A DNA stretch of 42,508 nt from Hyphomicrobiales bacterium (GTDB taxonomy: Bacteria > Pseudomonadota > Alphaproteobacteria > Rhizobiales > Beijerinckiaceae): the NCBI GenBank assembly GCA_019247605.1, contig JAFBAS010000035.1, positions 1-42,508 on the forward strand. The letters are read 5' to 3'. How positions within the stretch are numbered: position 1 is the stretch's first letter; the number at the start of each line of letters is the position of its first letter. Below the pieces are notes generated by a model. That model did no database searches and was not told where the DNA came from. It saw nothing but the letters and a program-made list of their open reading frames with translations. The position numbers and the translations under genes were made by a program. Shown in pieces: positions 32,851-41,114 of this stretch.

Positions 32851-33651
32851 ATGAATCTTTCGCAGCCCGCGCCTCGCTTCGTGGTCGCGCTCGCCCAGGC
32901 GCTGCGCTTCTATTCGCGCCTTCCCATCCCGCGCCTTCCTGAAGAAGCACTTCCCGCGAGCGCCTTGGATTTCCAAGCGATCGCGCCGGCCGTTCCGGGT
33001 GCGGGCGCGCTCATCGGGCTCGTGATGGCGCTGATCCTTCTGGTGGCGCACGGCCTGCGATTGGAACCGTTGGTCGCGGCCATATTCGCGGTGGCGACGG
33101 GCGTGGTGGTCACCGGCGCCTTGCACGAGGACGGGCTCGCCGACATGGCGGACGGGTTTTTCGTCGAAGCGGGCCGTGAACGGCGCCTCGGCATCATGCG
33201 CGACAGCCGCCTTGGAACCTTCGGCGGCCTCGCGCTGATCATCGTCATGCTGCTGCGCGTCGCGCTCATCGCCGCCCTTGCGTTCGAGGGCCCGCGCGCC
33301 GCCGCCACCGCGCTCATCGCCGCCGCCGCGCTCTCACGCGCCGCCGGCCTGATGCCGCTTGCGCTTTTGATGCCGGCGCGCAGTGACGGTGCCGGCGCGA
33401 CGGCGGGACGCTTGCCCATCCCGGCCTTCACCAATGCGGTGCTCATCGGCTGCGGCCTCGCGTTCGTCTTCGCGGTGATCGGCGGTTTCGGCGTGCTGCG
33501 CGCGCTTGGCGCCTGCGTCGCCGCGCTCGTTGCGGCGCGCGGGGTTTGCACGCTCGCCGAGCGCAAGATCGGCGGACAGACCGGGGACGTCGCGGGCGCG
33601 ACGCAGATTGTGGTCGAGCTCGCCTGCTATCTCGTTTTGGCGACAGGTTAG
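32851..33651 (+). CDS. cobS: Adenosylcobinamide-GDP ribazoletransferase (cobalamin synthase)
   Basis: 266 residues from ATG 32851. Polytopic inner-membrane enzyme joining alpha-ribazole to adenosylcobinamide-GDP, the last assembly step of cobalamin. Landmarks: LRFYSRLPIP at the N-terminus, GALHEDGLADMADGFF with the acidic catalytic motif, and IMRDSRLGTFGGLAL. The C-terminus carries KIGGQTGDVAGATQ. A long open frame running into it from 31648 is antisense of cobT and is ignored. No B12 riboswitch elements were seen in the 93-base gap to cobT. Confidence 0.94.
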   Translation: MNLSQPAPRFVVALAQALRFYSRLPIPRLPEEALPASALDFQAIAPAVPGAGALIGLVMALILLVAHGLRLEPLVAAIFAVATGVVVTGALHEDGLADMADGFFVEAGRERRLGIMRDSRLGTFGGLALIIVMLLRVALIAALAFEGPRAAATALIAAAALSRAAGLMPLALLMPARSDGAGATAGRLPIPAFTNAVLIGCGLAFVFAVIGGFGVLRALGACVAALVAARGVCTLAERKIGGQTGDVAGATQIVVELACYLVLATG

Positions 33652-33684
33652 CTGCGCCGCACCCGTGACCCTCATTTCGCTAGA

Positions 33685-34344
33685 CTAAGCCGTGCCCGCC
33701 TCGCGTGCCGCTTGAGCCAACTGGTTCAATAGCATCTGAGAAAGCATTCCTTCGAGCTGCGAAAGGTCGATATTTTTTGTTTTCTCGAGCGCCATATCAG
33801 CCGCTTCCAGCGCCTCGTAGTACGGCCGCTTGTCATCTGCAATCTGATCTGGAATCGTTTTCGTTCCTGGCAATAGACTGTCCAGTTTTATGCTGAGCAC
33901 CACGTAAGAAACTGCGCGTGCCGTGCGCCCATTGCCATCTGCAAATGGATGAATCCAATTCAGACGCCACAAAACATAAGCTGCCAAGTGAATGGCCGAT
34001 TTGTCATTCCAATTGGTGTTCACATAGTCGCATAGATCGGATACCTCGTCGGCAACCTTCAATGGCCCCGGCGGAACGTGCCCGCTACCATGAATTTCGA
34101 CAGGCCCATTCCTGAATGTTCCCGAAAGTAGGTGGATTCCCTGAAGCGCTTTTGCATGGAGCTCCAGGACAATGCCTTGGCGCAATCGGAACGGGCGCTC
34201 GCGATCCTTGACGAATGCTCGGATGATCTCAATCGCAAGTTCAAACTGGCGAATTCCGTTTTCGGCTTCCCGATGCGCCTTTTCGTCGACATCGGTTATC
34301 AACTCTACCTCTTGAGCCGAGGTAAAGCGATCACCAGCATGCAC
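33685..34344 (-). CDS. fic: Fic-domain protein (likely AMP-transferase toxin)
   Basis: 219 residues, complete. The Fic core HPFADGNGRTAR is intact, including the catalytic His and the second Arg, with preceding WRLNWI and a central HLLSGTFRNGPVEIHGSGHVPP flap-like part. Such enzymes attach AMP or related groups to Ser/Thr/Tyr of target proteins. The small gene just upstream has the conserved block expected of the helix that blocks the active site in class I Fic modules. The two genes are 2 bases apart. The target and the exact modification are unknown. Confidence 0.88.
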   Translation of the reverse strand: MHAGDRFTSAQEVELITDVDEKAHREAENGIRQFELAIEIIRAFVKDRERPFRLRQGIVLELHAKALQGIHLLSGTFRNGPVEIHGSGHVPPGPLKVADEVSDLCDYVNTNWNDKSAIHLAAYVLWRLNWIHPFADGNGRTARAVSYVVLSIKLDSLLPGTKTIPDQIADDKRPYYEALEAADMALEKTKNIDLSQLEGMLSQMLLNQLAQAAREAGTA

Positions 34345-34346
34345 CG

Positions 34347-34523
34347 CTACGTCCGCTTTCTTACGAGTTTTCGATCGATCTCCGCCACGAGCTTGCGGGT
34401 GATGCGGCTATTCTCAATATGCGTATTCCCATACGCAAAGCTACGACGTTGCTCCGTGGCCTGTTCGGCTGTCATCTCAACGTGCCGAAGTCGGTCGATC
34501 AGCGCTTTAAGTTCTTCTGTCAT
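34347..34523 (-). CDS. Putative antitoxin of the Fic module
   Basis: 58 residues from ATG 34523, which has AGGA 8 bases upstream; a GTG at 34577 in the same frame is an alternative giving 76. Contains SFAYGNTHIENSRITRKLV. The IEN with an upstream Thr resembles the [S/T]xxxE[G/N] inhibitory helix of Fic antitoxins, though the spacing of the Thr is one off, so the fit is approximate. It lies immediately upstream of fic, as antitoxins do. The bases 34525-34537 hold a small palindrome (CTAGG-AAT-CCTAG on the gene strand), and a larger inverted repeat lies at 34584-34602. Confidence 0.65.
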   Translation of the reverse strand: MTEELKALIDRLRHVEMTAEQATEQRRSFAYGNTHIENSRITRKLVAEIDRKLVRKRT

Positions 34524-34583
34524 GCTAGGATTCCTAGAATCAAGCCGAACGATACCGCGTACGACGTATGGTGTCACGACCCA

Positions 34584-34602
34584 CCCTTAAGCCGCTTAGG
34601 GG
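34584..34602. promoter_or_regulatory. Inverted repeat upstream of the Fic module
   Basis: CCCTTAAG (34584-34591), CCG, CTTAGGGG (34595-34602): 7 of 8 positions pair. It is 60-80 bases upstream of the antitoxin ATG at 34523, a reasonable place for an operator of the module or a promoter element. No function is shown. Confidence 0.35.
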
Positions 34603-34651
34603 TAAGGTAATAGCGCCCTTGAATCGTTAAACAAGGACTAAAAGTCACCCC

Positions 34652-34873
34652 ATGGACCTGATCGAGACGCCTTGCCTCGGCATCTGCCTCATCTCACCCG
34701 ATGACGGGATGTGCATCGGTTGCGCGCGCACGGTGGACGAGGTGGCACGCTGGAGCGCCATGGATGCGGCCGAGCGGCGCGCGATCATGGACGCGTTACC
34801 GGCTCGGCGCCGGCACTCCCGCAAAGGCGGGCGCAAGGCCCGACTCGCGGCTAACCCAGATTCAACTCCTTGA
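34652..34873 (+). CDS. DUF1289 small cysteine-rich protein
   Basis: 73 residues. The family pattern is clear: [17 protein letters not shown], then [16 protein letters not shown]8, C12, C21 and C24 probably bind a metal ion. The function of the family is unknown; members are widespread in proteobacteria. The 3' end overlaps the end of the convergent fumarase gene by 23 bases, and the extra basic tail after residue ~50 is in that region. Confidence 0.82.
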   Translation: MDLIETPCLGICLISPDDGMCIGCARTVDEVARWSAMDAAERRAIMDALPARRRHSRKGGRKARLAANPDSTP

Positions 34874-36467
34874 AGAAGTCGTTCCCCTTGTCGTCGACGA
34901 CGATGAAGGCGGGAAAATTCTCGACCTCGATGCGCCACACCGCTTCCATGCCGAGCTCCGGGTATTCGAGCGGCTCGACCTTGCGGATGCAGTCTTGCGC
35001 AAGTCGTGCCGCGGCGCCACCGATCGATCCGAGATAAAAACCGCCATGGGCCTTGCAAGCCTCTCGCACCGAGGATGAGCGATTCCCCTTGGCTAGCATC
35101 ACCATCGAGCCGCCCGCCGCTTGAAACTGATCGACGAAGGCATCCATCCGGCCCGCGGTCGTCGGTCCGAAAGAACCGGAGGCGTAGCCGTTCGGCGTCT
35201 TGGCGGGGCCGGCATAATAGACCGGGTGATCCTTGATGTAGCTCGGCAGGCCCTCGCCGCGATCGAGCCGCTCGCGCAATTTGGCATGGGCGAGGTCGCG
35301 CGCCACGATCATCGGGCCAGTGAGCGAAAGCCTCGTCTTCACCGGATACTTGGTGAGCTCGGCCAGAATGTCGCGCATGGGCCGCCGCAAATCGATCGGC
35401 ACGACGTCGCCGGAAAGCTTCGCCTCGTCGATCTCGGGCATGAAGCGCGCCGGATTGTGCTCGAGTTCTTCGACGAACACACCCTCCTTGGTGATTTTGC
35501 CGAGCGCCTGACGGTCCGCCGAGCAGGAGACGCCGAGCCCGATCGGCAGGCTCGCGCCATGTCGCGGCAGGCGAATGACGCGCACATCGTGACAGAAATA
35601 TTTGCCCCCGAATTGCGCCCCGACGCCGAGCGATTGCGTGAGCTCATGGATCTCGCTTTCGAGCGAAAGATCGCGGAAGGCGTGCGCCTCTTCGGAGCCT
35701 TGCACGGGCAGCGCGTCGAGATAGCGGGTTGAGGCAAGCTTTACGGTTTTCATCGTCTGCTCGGCCGAAAGCCCGCCGATCACGATCGCGAGATGATAGG
35801 GCGGGCAGGCGGCGGTGCCGAGCGTGAGGATCTTCTCCTTGAGAAAGGTGAGGAGCCGGTCATGGGTCAGGATCGAGGGCGTCGCTTGGAAAAGGAAGCT
35901 CTTGTTGGCGCTCCCACCGCCCTTGGCGATGAAAAGAAACTTGTAGGCGTCCTGGCCCTCGGCATAGATCTCGATTTGCGCCGGCAAATTCGAGCGCGTG
36001 TTCTTCTCCTCGAACATCGAGAGCGGCGCGAGCTGCGAATAGCGCAAATTGCGCTTGAGATACGCATCGCGCACGCCTTCAGCGATCGCGCCCTCGTCTT
36101 CGCCCTTGGTGAAGACGAGCCGCCCCTTCTTTCCCATGACGATCGCGGTGCCGGTGTCCTGGCACATCGGTAAAACGCCACCGGCCGAAATGTTTGCATT
36201 CTTGAGAAGATCATAGGCCACGAACTTGTCGTTCGATGTCGCCTCCGGATCGTCGAGAATGCGGGCGAGCTGGGCGAGATGACCCGGTCGCAAAAGGTGA
36301 TTGATGTCGACAAAAGCCTGCTCCGAAAGAAGCCTTATGGCTTCGCGCTCGATCGCGAGAATCTCCTGCCCGGCGAATCTCTCGACATGCACGCCCTCTT
36401 GCGTGAGTTTTCGGTAAGGGGTCGTGTCCCCGACGAGCGGAAAGAGCTCCTGGAACTGGTAGGTCAT
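34851..36467 (-). CDS. fumA: Fumarate hydratase, class I (iron-sulfur)
   Basis: 538 residues from ATG 36467 ([11 protein letters not shown]). Interconverts fumarate and malate in the TCA cycle with a [4Fe-4S] cluster. Cysteines in [21 protein letters not shown] and [10 protein letters not shown] are the cluster candidates. Both the alpha-type N-terminal and beta-type C-terminal parts ([38 protein letters not shown], key GPAKTP and GSFGPTT) are in one chain, as in E. coli FumA/FumB. Oxygen sensitivity of this class is known. It follows ptsN by 96 bases on the same strand and converges with the DUF1289 gene. Confidence 0.94.
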   Translation of the reverse strand: MTYQFQELFPLVGDTTPYRKLTQEGVHVERFAGQEILAIEREAIRLLSEQAFVDINHLLRPGHLAQLARILDDPEATSNDKFVAYDLLKNANISAGGVLPMCQDTGTAIVMGKKGRLVFTKGEDEGAIAEGVRDAYLKRNLRYSQLAPLSMFEEKNTRSNLPAQIEIYAEGQDAYKFLFIAKGGGSANKSFLFQATPSILTHDRLLTFLKEKILTLGTAACPPYHLAIVIGGLSAEQTMKTVKLASTRYLDALPVQGSEEAHAFRDLSLESEIHELTQSLGVGAQFGGKYFCHDVRVIRLPRHGASLPIGLGVSCSADRQALGKITKEGVFVEELEHNPARFMPEIDEAKLSGDVVPIDLRRPMRDILAELTKYPVKTRLSLTGPMIVARDLAHAKLRERLDRGEGLPSYIKDHPVYYAGPAKTPNGYASGSFGPTTAGRMDAFVDQFQAAGGSMVMLAKGNRSSSVREACKAHGGFYLGSIGGAAARLAQDCIRKVEPLEYPELGMEAVWRIEVENFPAFIVVDDKGNDFFKELNLG

Positions 36468-36563
36468 CGCGGATTGTCCCGTTTCAGGTCGCGAGCGCAA
36501 GCAAAGCGGCTCGCGCGCTCATTTTATCTTTGACACGGTCAGACGAAACCGGGCGCCTTCAGC

Positions 36564-37022
36564 TCAGGCGGCAGCCGGCTGTTGGGTGAGGAGCGCGAAA
36601 ATGCCGTCCGCGTCGCGCGTGGCGCGAAGCTTCGCGGTGATCGCGGGGTCACGCAGCAAGCGCGCCATGCGGGCGAGCGCCTTCAGGTGGTCCGCGCCCG
36701 CCGCTTCCGGCGCCACGAGGAGGAAAATGAGGTCGACCGGCTCGCCGTCGAGCGCATCGAAATCGATCGGCTTCTCGAGGCGCGCGAACACGCCATGGAG
36801 CTTGGTCACTTTCGGGAGCTTGCAATGCGGGATCGCGATCCCGGCGCCGATGCCCGTGGACCCCAGGCGCTCACGCTGCAGGACGGCATCGAATACGTCC
36901 CGCTCCGGCAATCCGGTGATAGAAGCCGCGCGCGCCGAAAGCTCCTGCACGGCCTGCTTCTTGCCGTTCACCTTGAGCGCCGGCAACACCGAGCCGGGAA
37001 CGAGGAGATCATCGAGAGGCAT
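36564..37022 (-). CDS. ptsN: Nitrogen-related PTS EIIA protein (PtsN)
   Basis: 152 residues. EIIA-fold; the phosphorylated His is H66 in GIAIPHCKL. DLIFLLVAPEAAGADHLKALARMARLL is the family's helix-rich second half. PtsN takes phosphate from the NPr protein and regulates potassium transport and metabolism. The pair hpf-ptsN on one strand is the usual tail of the rpoN region; hpf ends 62 bases upstream. Confidence 0.94.
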   Translation of the reverse strand: MPLDDLLVPGSVLPALKVNGKKQAVQELSARAASITGLPERDVFDAVLQRERLGSTGIGAGIAIPHCKLPKVTKLHGVFARLEKPIDFDALDGEPVDLIFLLVAPEAAGADHLKALARMARLLRDPAITAKLRATRDADGIFALLTQQPAAA

Positions 37023-37084
37023 AGGTTTTCAAAGCTCCAAGGGGAGATGGTGACGCCGGCGCCATAGCGGCGCGAAGGCATCCC

Positions 37085-37666
37085 TCACGCCGATCCGTCG
37101 GGGTGGCCGGCCGGGTCCACCCAGCCGACGTGACCATCGAGGCGACGATAGACGACGTTGACGCGCCCGCTACTGGCGTGGCGGAAGAGAAGAATGGTCG
37201 CCCCGCTCGTCTCGAGCTCGGCAGCCGCATCTCCGACCGATAAGTGTGGGAGCCGCGTTATCTCCTCGGCGACGACGATGGGCTGAAATCCCTCAGGCGT
37301 ATCCCCTTCAGTGCCGGTCGGCGAAAGCGCGTCGTATCCGGTCACCTCGGCTTGAGCGCTGGCATTGGCCGGTCGCCGCTCCTTGAGCTTGCGCTTATAG
37401 CGGCGCAACCTTTTTTCAATGCGTTCGGAAGAGATGTCGGCGCTCGCGTAGGGGTCGTGGGCAATCGCCGAAGCCTGAAGGTCGATGCCGGTATCCAGAT
37501 GGAGGGAGCAATGGGTGCGAAACGCAGTGCCGTCGCGCTCGACGACCGCATAGCCGCCGAATCCACCATCGAAATAGCGTTTCACGGCTTGCTCCACCCG
37601 CATTGCAATCTGCCCTCTCAGCACCTCCCCGATATCCATGTTCTTACCCGACACCCGTAACGTCAT
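37085..37666 (-). CDS. hpf: Ribosome hibernation-promoting factor, long form
   Basis: 193 residues from ATG 37666 (MTLRVSGKNMDIGEVLRGQI). N-terminal RaiA/HPF domain (residues 1-100, basic helices with RIEKRLRRYKRKLKERRP) and a C-terminal dimerisation domain (about 130-190, VVAEEITRLPHLSVGDAAAEL, then VVYRRLDGHVGWVDP). Long HPF dimerises 70S ribosomes into inactive 100S particles when growth stops. It precedes ptsN by 62 bases. The upstream rpoN usually seen in alphaproteobacteria is not here; the region ahead is non-coding or nearly so. Confidence 0.94.
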   Translation of the reverse strand: MTLRVSGKNMDIGEVLRGQIAMRVEQAVKRYFDGGFGGYAVVERDGTAFRTHCSLHLDTGIDLQASAIAHDPYASADISSERIEKRLRRYKRKLKERRPANASAQAEVTGYDALSPTGTEGDTPEGFQPIVVAEEITRLPHLSVGDAAAELETSGATILLFRHASSGRVNVVYRRLDGHVGWVDPAGHPDGSA

Positions 37667-38151
37667 GGATGCCACCTTTTCGGTTTCCGGCCGAAGGCTG
37701 TGAGCCCACCCGCCTTCGGCCAAGCGTTAAGGAGCCCGCCATCTCAAGTCAACGCACGGGCGAGAAGCTCAGCCTGCAATTTATGTGCAATCCCGATTCC
37801 ACAAATGATGGTTTCGCAGCCGCGCGGGAAATGCCTATCTCGACTATGTGGGCGAATTGCGCCCTCCTTCAAGATCGAGGCCTCCGGTCCAGACAGGCAT
37901 GATCGAGGGCTCCAGCCCTGATTGCGGGGTTTCGGCTCGCGGGTCAAGCTGCTAATGCTTTTGTGCCAAGGAGAAGCTCTCGATCATGAGGCCTGGGCGT
38001 GGGGTTGGCGCGGCGCTCGTCAGTCTGTTCGGCGACCGAGCCGTGGGGGCAAGATGCCGGCAAGCCTGCGCCCGCCTCCTTTACATGAGGCGCCGAGAAG
38101 GCCGCGAGGTCGAGGAAATCGATTTTTAAAGGGACAGAGGGAGAACGGCCA
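37667..38151. other. 485-base region between hpf and a class III aminotransferase
   Basis: Divergent promoters for hpf and the aminotransferase must lie here, but no convincing -35/-10 or -24/-12 pair was found. One small ORF is possible (37986-38129). Otherwise only short, overlapping open frames with no similarity to known proteins are present. A GGGAG at 38139-38143 is the likely ribosome site for the aminotransferase. Confidence 0.4.
37986..38129 (+). CDS. Possible 47-residue hypothetical protein
   Basis: ATG 37986 to TAA 38127-38129, with AAGGAG at 37968-37973 but 12 bases away, which is long. The product is Arg-rich with two Cys and an acidic end (REGREVEEIDF). It resembles no family I know. 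It ends 22 bases before the aminotransferase start, so it could be a leader peptide or a chance frame in GC-rich DNA. Confidence 0.2.
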   Translation: MRPGRGVGAALVSLFGDRAVGARCRQACARLLYMRRREGREVEEIDF

Positions 38152-39501
38152 ATGTCGCAGCAGTCCAATCTTGCCAGAACCACGAGCAGCGTCCCGAACG
38201 ATCTGGAGGCGTTCTGGATGCCGTTCACGCCCAATCGCGCCTTCAAGAAGCGCCCGCGCCTCATCGCCCGCGCCAAGGACATGCATTACTACACGCCGGA
38301 AGGGCGTGCGATTTTGGACGCGACCGCCGGCATGTGGTGCACCAATGCGGGCCACAACCGCGATCCGATCGTCGCGGCGATCAAGGAGCAGGCCGAGGAG
38401 CTCGATTACGCGCCGCCTTTCCAATTCGCCCATCCCAAATCCTTTCACCTCGCCTCGCGCATCGCCGAGCTCGCGCCGGGCGATCTCGACCATGTGTTTT
38501 TCACCAACTCCGGATCGGAGGCGGTCGACACGGCGCTGAAGATGGCCCTTGCCTATTGGAACGTATCGGGCCAGGGCAGCCGCACGCGTCTCATCGGTCG
38601 CGAACGCGGCTATCATGGTGTCGGCTTCGGTGGCATCTCGGTGGGCGGCATGGTCGCCAATCGGCGCATGTTCGGCACTCTGCTTGCCGGCGTCGACCAC
38701 CTGCCGGCGACCTACAATCGCGAGCAGCAAGCCTTCACCAAAGGTGAGCCGGAATGGGGCGCCCATCTTGCCGATGAGCTCGAGCGCATCGTCGCTCTGC
38801 ATGACGCCTCGACCATCGCGGCCGTCATCGTCGAGCCGATGGCCGGTTCTACGGGCGTGCTGCCGCCGCCCAAGGGCTACCTCAAGCGCTTGCGCGCCAT
38901 TTGCGACAAATACGGCATCCTCCTCATCTTCGATGAGGTGATCACCGGTTTCGGCAGGCTGGGCACCGGGTTCGCGGCCGAGCGTTACGGCGTGCTTCCC
39001 GACATGATCACCTTTGCCAAGGGGGTCACCTCGGGCACGGTGCCGATGGGCGGCGTGATCACCCGCAAGCATGTCCATGATGCCTTCATGAAAGGTCCCG
39101 AGCACGTCATCGAGTTCGCGCACGGCTACACTTATTCGGCCCATCCGCTCGCGGTCGCGGCCGGCATCGCGACGCTCGACGTCTACCGCGAGGAAGGTCT
39201 TTTCGAGCGGGCAAAGAAGCTCGAGCCCGTCTGGGCCGAGGCGATCCACGGCTTGAAGGGCGAGCCCAACGTGCTCGACATTCGCACGCTAGGCCTTGTC
39301 GGCGCGATCGACCTCGCGTCGAAACCCGATGCGGTCGGCAAGCGTGCCTATGAGGCGATGGAGCACGGCTTCCACGAGCACGACATCACCTTGCGCATAA
39401 CCGGAGAGACGCTGGCGCTTACACCGCCGCTAACCATCTCCGAGGCGCAGATCGGCGAAGTGGCCGACAAGCTCAGAGCCGTGATCCGATCGGTGGCGTG
39501 A
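38152..39501 (+). CDS. Class III aminotransferase, omega-amino acid--pyruvate type
   Basis: 449 residues. PLP fold type I; the Schiff-base Lys lies in ITFAKGVTSGTVPMGG, the cofactor Asp in LLIFDEVITGFGR, and VFFTNSGSEAVDTALKMA is the phosphate-binding part. The N-terminal AFWMPFTPNRAFKKRPRL is typical of beta-alanine/omega-amino acid--pyruvate transaminases. Likely acts on beta-alanine or other amines, giving alanine. A rho-independent terminator follows at 39560. Confidence 0.92.
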   Translation: MSQQSNLARTTSSVPNDLEAFWMPFTPNRAFKKRPRLIARAKDMHYYTPEGRAILDATAGMWCTNAGHNRDPIVAAIKEQAEELDYAPPFQFAHPKSFHLASRIAELAPGDLDHVFFTNSGSEAVDTALKMALAYWNVSGQGSRTRLIGRERGYHGVGFGGISVGGMVANRRMFGTLLAGVDHLPATYNREQQAFTKGEPEWGAHLADELERIVALHDASTIAAVIVEPMAGSTGVLPPPKGYLKRLRAICDKYGILLIFDEVITGFGRLGTGFAAERYGVLPDMITFAKGVTSGTVPMGGVITRKHVHDAFMKGPEHVIEFAHGYTYSAHPLAVAAGIATLDVYREEGLFERAKKLEPVWAEAIHGLKGEPNVLDIRTLGLVGAIDLASKPDAVGKRAYEAMEHGFHEHDITLRITGETLALTPPLTISEAQIGEVADKLRAVIRSVA

Positions 39502-39559
39502 GGGTTGACGCTCCGCGCAGCGCGCCGAAAATTCAGCGCGTCGCCGAGCTTTCAATAAG

Positions 39560-39590
39560 AAAAGCCCCGCTGCCTCGGCGCGGGGCTTTT
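39560..39590. terminator. Bidirectional rho-independent terminator
   Basis: AAAAGCCCCGC (39560-39570), a 9-base loop, and GCGGGGCTTTT (39580-39590) form an 11-pair stem flanked by A and T runs on both sides. It lies between the convergent aminotransferase and GNAT genes, so it can stop transcription from both. Confidence 0.9.
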
Positions 39591-39605
39591 CGTTTTGGAC
39601 CTCTA

Positions 39606-40070
39606 TCAGGCGAGCGTCTTTTTCATATAGACGGTCAATCCGCCCCTGAACGGCTCTTCTTTATAAATGTCGTAGCCCAGACACGTATATAAAGTGACGT
39701 TGTCCGCGAAGGCCGCATTCGTTTGAAGACGCGCCTCGACGCATCCCTGCTCGACGGCATGGCGCTCGACATGGGCCAAAAGCCGCCGGCCGAGGCCTCG
39801 TCCTTGGTGCAGCGGCTTCACGGCGAGGTTCTCGATCCAAAGGTGATCGGGACGAAGAAGCGTCTCGACGAGACCGACCATCTCGCCGTCAAGCATGAGA
39901 AGGTCGAACTGGTGCTCGCGTACCGCGCGGTCATAATCGGCGCGCATGGGCAAGGGTTCGCGACCGATGACCGGGACCCATTTGGCATAAGCTGAGCGCA
40001 CGAGCGCGCGGATGCTGTCGGCATCTTCCGGGAGGGCGGGGCGAAACGCGAGCGAGGCTTCATGGGGCAT
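39606..40070 (-). CDS. GNAT-family N-acetyltransferase
   Basis: 154 residues from ATG 40070 (MPHEASLAFRPA); the longer frame from 40136 runs through the terminator hairpin and is rejected. Acetyl-CoA binding loop in LAVKPLHQGRGLGRRLLAHVE (QGRGLG) and the late FADNVTLYTCLGYDIYKEEPF motif. The substrate is unknown. It shares the terminator region with the convergent aminotransferase; its own promoter must be in or near the hairpin at 40105-40128. Confidence 0.87.
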   Translation of the reverse strand: MPHEASLAFRPALPEDADSIRALVRSAYAKWVPVIGREPLPMRADYDRAVREHQFDLLMLDGEMVGLVETLLRPDHLWIENLAVKPLHQGRGLGRRLLAHVERHAVEQGCVEARLQTNAAFADNVTLYTCLGYDIYKEEPFRGGLTVYMKKTLA

Positions 40071-40104
40071 GATGCTTTTTCTCATGGAGCGGACGCAAAA
40101 AAAT

Positions 40105-40128
40105 CCTGCCCGCCGAAAGGCGGGCAGG
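40105..40128 (-). terminator. Rho-independent terminator on the minus strand
   Basis: CCTGCCCGCC (40105-40114), GAAA, GGCGGGCAGG (40119-40128). Read on the minus strand the stem is followed by ATTTTTTT (40104-40097), a classic terminator. It would end transcripts coming from the DinJ-YafQ genes or from whatever preceded the short orphan frame at 40158-40250. Confidence 0.85.
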
Positions 40129-40157
40129 GCTGTCAAGATCGAGAATGATCGGAAGGG

Positions 40158-40250
40158 CTAATTTTCGGGCGTCGTTCTCTTGAGATAAGCGCGCTGCTCC
40201 GCAGGTTCGCGCGGAGTGAACGCCGCAAGCGAGTAACCGCGCGAGCGCGC
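40158..40250 (-). pseudogene. Possible 3' remnant of a lost gene
   Basis: An open frame of 30 codons without a start codon runs from just after a TGA (40251-40253) to TAG (40158-40160), reading GYSLAAFTPREPAEQRAYL near its middle and ending KRTTPEN, and lies 29 bases before a strong terminator in the same direction. The composition looks coding and the terminator is otherwise far from any stop. It could be the end of a gene whose front was lost. I do not recognise the family. Confidence 0.25.
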
Positions 40251-40300
40251 TCATGAGCTCACCCGTGACGCAGTTGCACGGCCTTTGTCAATCGCGGCTA

Positions 40301-40573
40301 TTATTCCTTGAACAGATCAGAATGCGTGCCGGTGCGGGTAAGATGCAGTTCTTGGCCGGCGATCCGATAAAGCAATAGCCAATCGGGTTCGATGTGAGCG
40401 TCGCGCCAACCGGTCCAATTGCCTTTCAAGGAGTGATCTTTGTAGCGTGCGGGCAGCTCCTCTCCTACGATTAGGAGGCCCAACAATTCGCGCAACTTAG
40501 TAAGGTCCTTGCCCCTCTTTTTCGCGCGCTTCACATCGCGGCGGAACCGCCCCGAACGAACCGGTGTCCGCAA
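40301..40573 (-). CDS. YafQ-family mRNA interferase toxin
   Basis: 90 residues; RelE/ParE-fold. The pattern LPARYKDHSLKGNWTGWRDAHI, continuing with EPDWLLLYRI and TRTGTHSDLF, is diagnostic of YafQ, including the His/Asp residues used for ribosome-dependent mRNA cleavage. The frame begins with TTG at 40573, one base after the antitoxin stop, so translation is probably coupled. Downstream lies 170 bases without a gene and then a terminator. Confidence 0.9.
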   Translation of the reverse strand: MRTPVRSGRFRRDVKRAKKRGKDLTKLRELLGLLIVGEELPARYKDHSLKGNWTGWRDAHIEPDWLLLYRIAGQELHLTRTGTHSDLFKE

Positions 40574-40574
40574 G

Positions 40575-40832
40575 TTATAGGCCTAAATCCTTGAACAGCT
40601 CCTCGGCCGATGTGAAGCGCTTTCCCTTTCCTCGCTCCAGCTCCATCATGGCTTTGCGAGTAGTGGCGTTAGGCACTTTCACTGGAAACGGAAATTCCTT
40701 GTCGGCCGCCACGCGGACGAGCAGTAAACGCACGGCATCAGAGAGAGACAAGCCCATCTTCGCGAGTGCCTTGGCGGCCTGCTCCTTTGTTACCTGATCG
40801 ATCCGGGCGCGGACAACAGTATCGGTCGCCAT
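40575..40832 (-). CDS. RelB/DinJ-family antitoxin
   Basis: 85 residues. Ribbon-helix-helix N-terminus (TVVRARIDQVTKEQAAKAL; GLSLSDAVRLLLVRVA) as in DinJ; the C-terminal VPNATTRKAMMELERGKGKRF is the toxin-binding tail. ATG 40832 has GGAGGA about 8 bases upstream. A palindrome at 40850-40862 sits just ahead and is the likely operator. Toxin follows one base later. Confidence 0.92.
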   Translation of the reverse strand: MATDTVVRARIDQVTKEQAAKALAKMGLSLSDAVRLLLVRVAADKEFPFPVKVPNATTRKAMMELERGKGKRFTSAEELFKDLGL

Positions 40833-40849
40833 CTGGGAACTCCTCCTTC

Positions 40850-40862
40850 GCTACAATGTAGC
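40850..40862. promoter_or_regulatory. Palindromic operator of the DinJ-YafQ module
   Basis: GCTACA-A-TGTAGC, perfect 6-base arms, located 18 bases before the dinJ start. DinJ-type antitoxins repress their own promoter through such repeats. Confidence 0.55.
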
Positions 40863-40929
40863 TACAGAGCTTGCTTCTGGCAATCGTGTCCCAATCACCA
40901 CGTCGAAAATGATTGAGTCCGCCTCGACG

Positions 40930-41108
40930 GGCTACACAGGCACACGATCGACCGACCGACTTCATCAGGCACCAGACCTCCGCGCTCGACGCGAGGTCGA
41001 GGTCGGCGACGGTATCCTGAGCGAGCGCGGCCGTGACGCTTCCTCCAGACGTGGTGAGCGCCACGAGCGCTTGCGAGCCGGTCGAGTCAATGCTCGCGAT
41101 CGTGGCTC
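40930..41108 (-). pseudogene. Decayed copy of a molybdate-binding MOP/TOBE domain
   Basis: On the minus strand this stretch encodes RATIASIDSTGSQALVALTT, then SVTAALAQDTVADLDL and EVWCLMKSV, which aligns over its length with the intact domain at 42306-42508 (RATISRIERLDQSQALVALA, AVTAVLTHDAVADLHL, EVWCLVKSV). The copy lacks the start of the domain, and a 2-base deletion after KSV shifts the frame before the stop. The duplicated block is about 179 bases. The SRPBCC and TetR genes lie between the two copies. Confidence 0.7.
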
Positions 41109-41114
41109 TGGACC

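Noticed and set aside
37922-38539. 205-codon plus-strand frame overlapping the aminotransferase start
   Set aside because: Out of frame with the clear aminotransferase and composed of low-complexity Arg/Ser/Pro.
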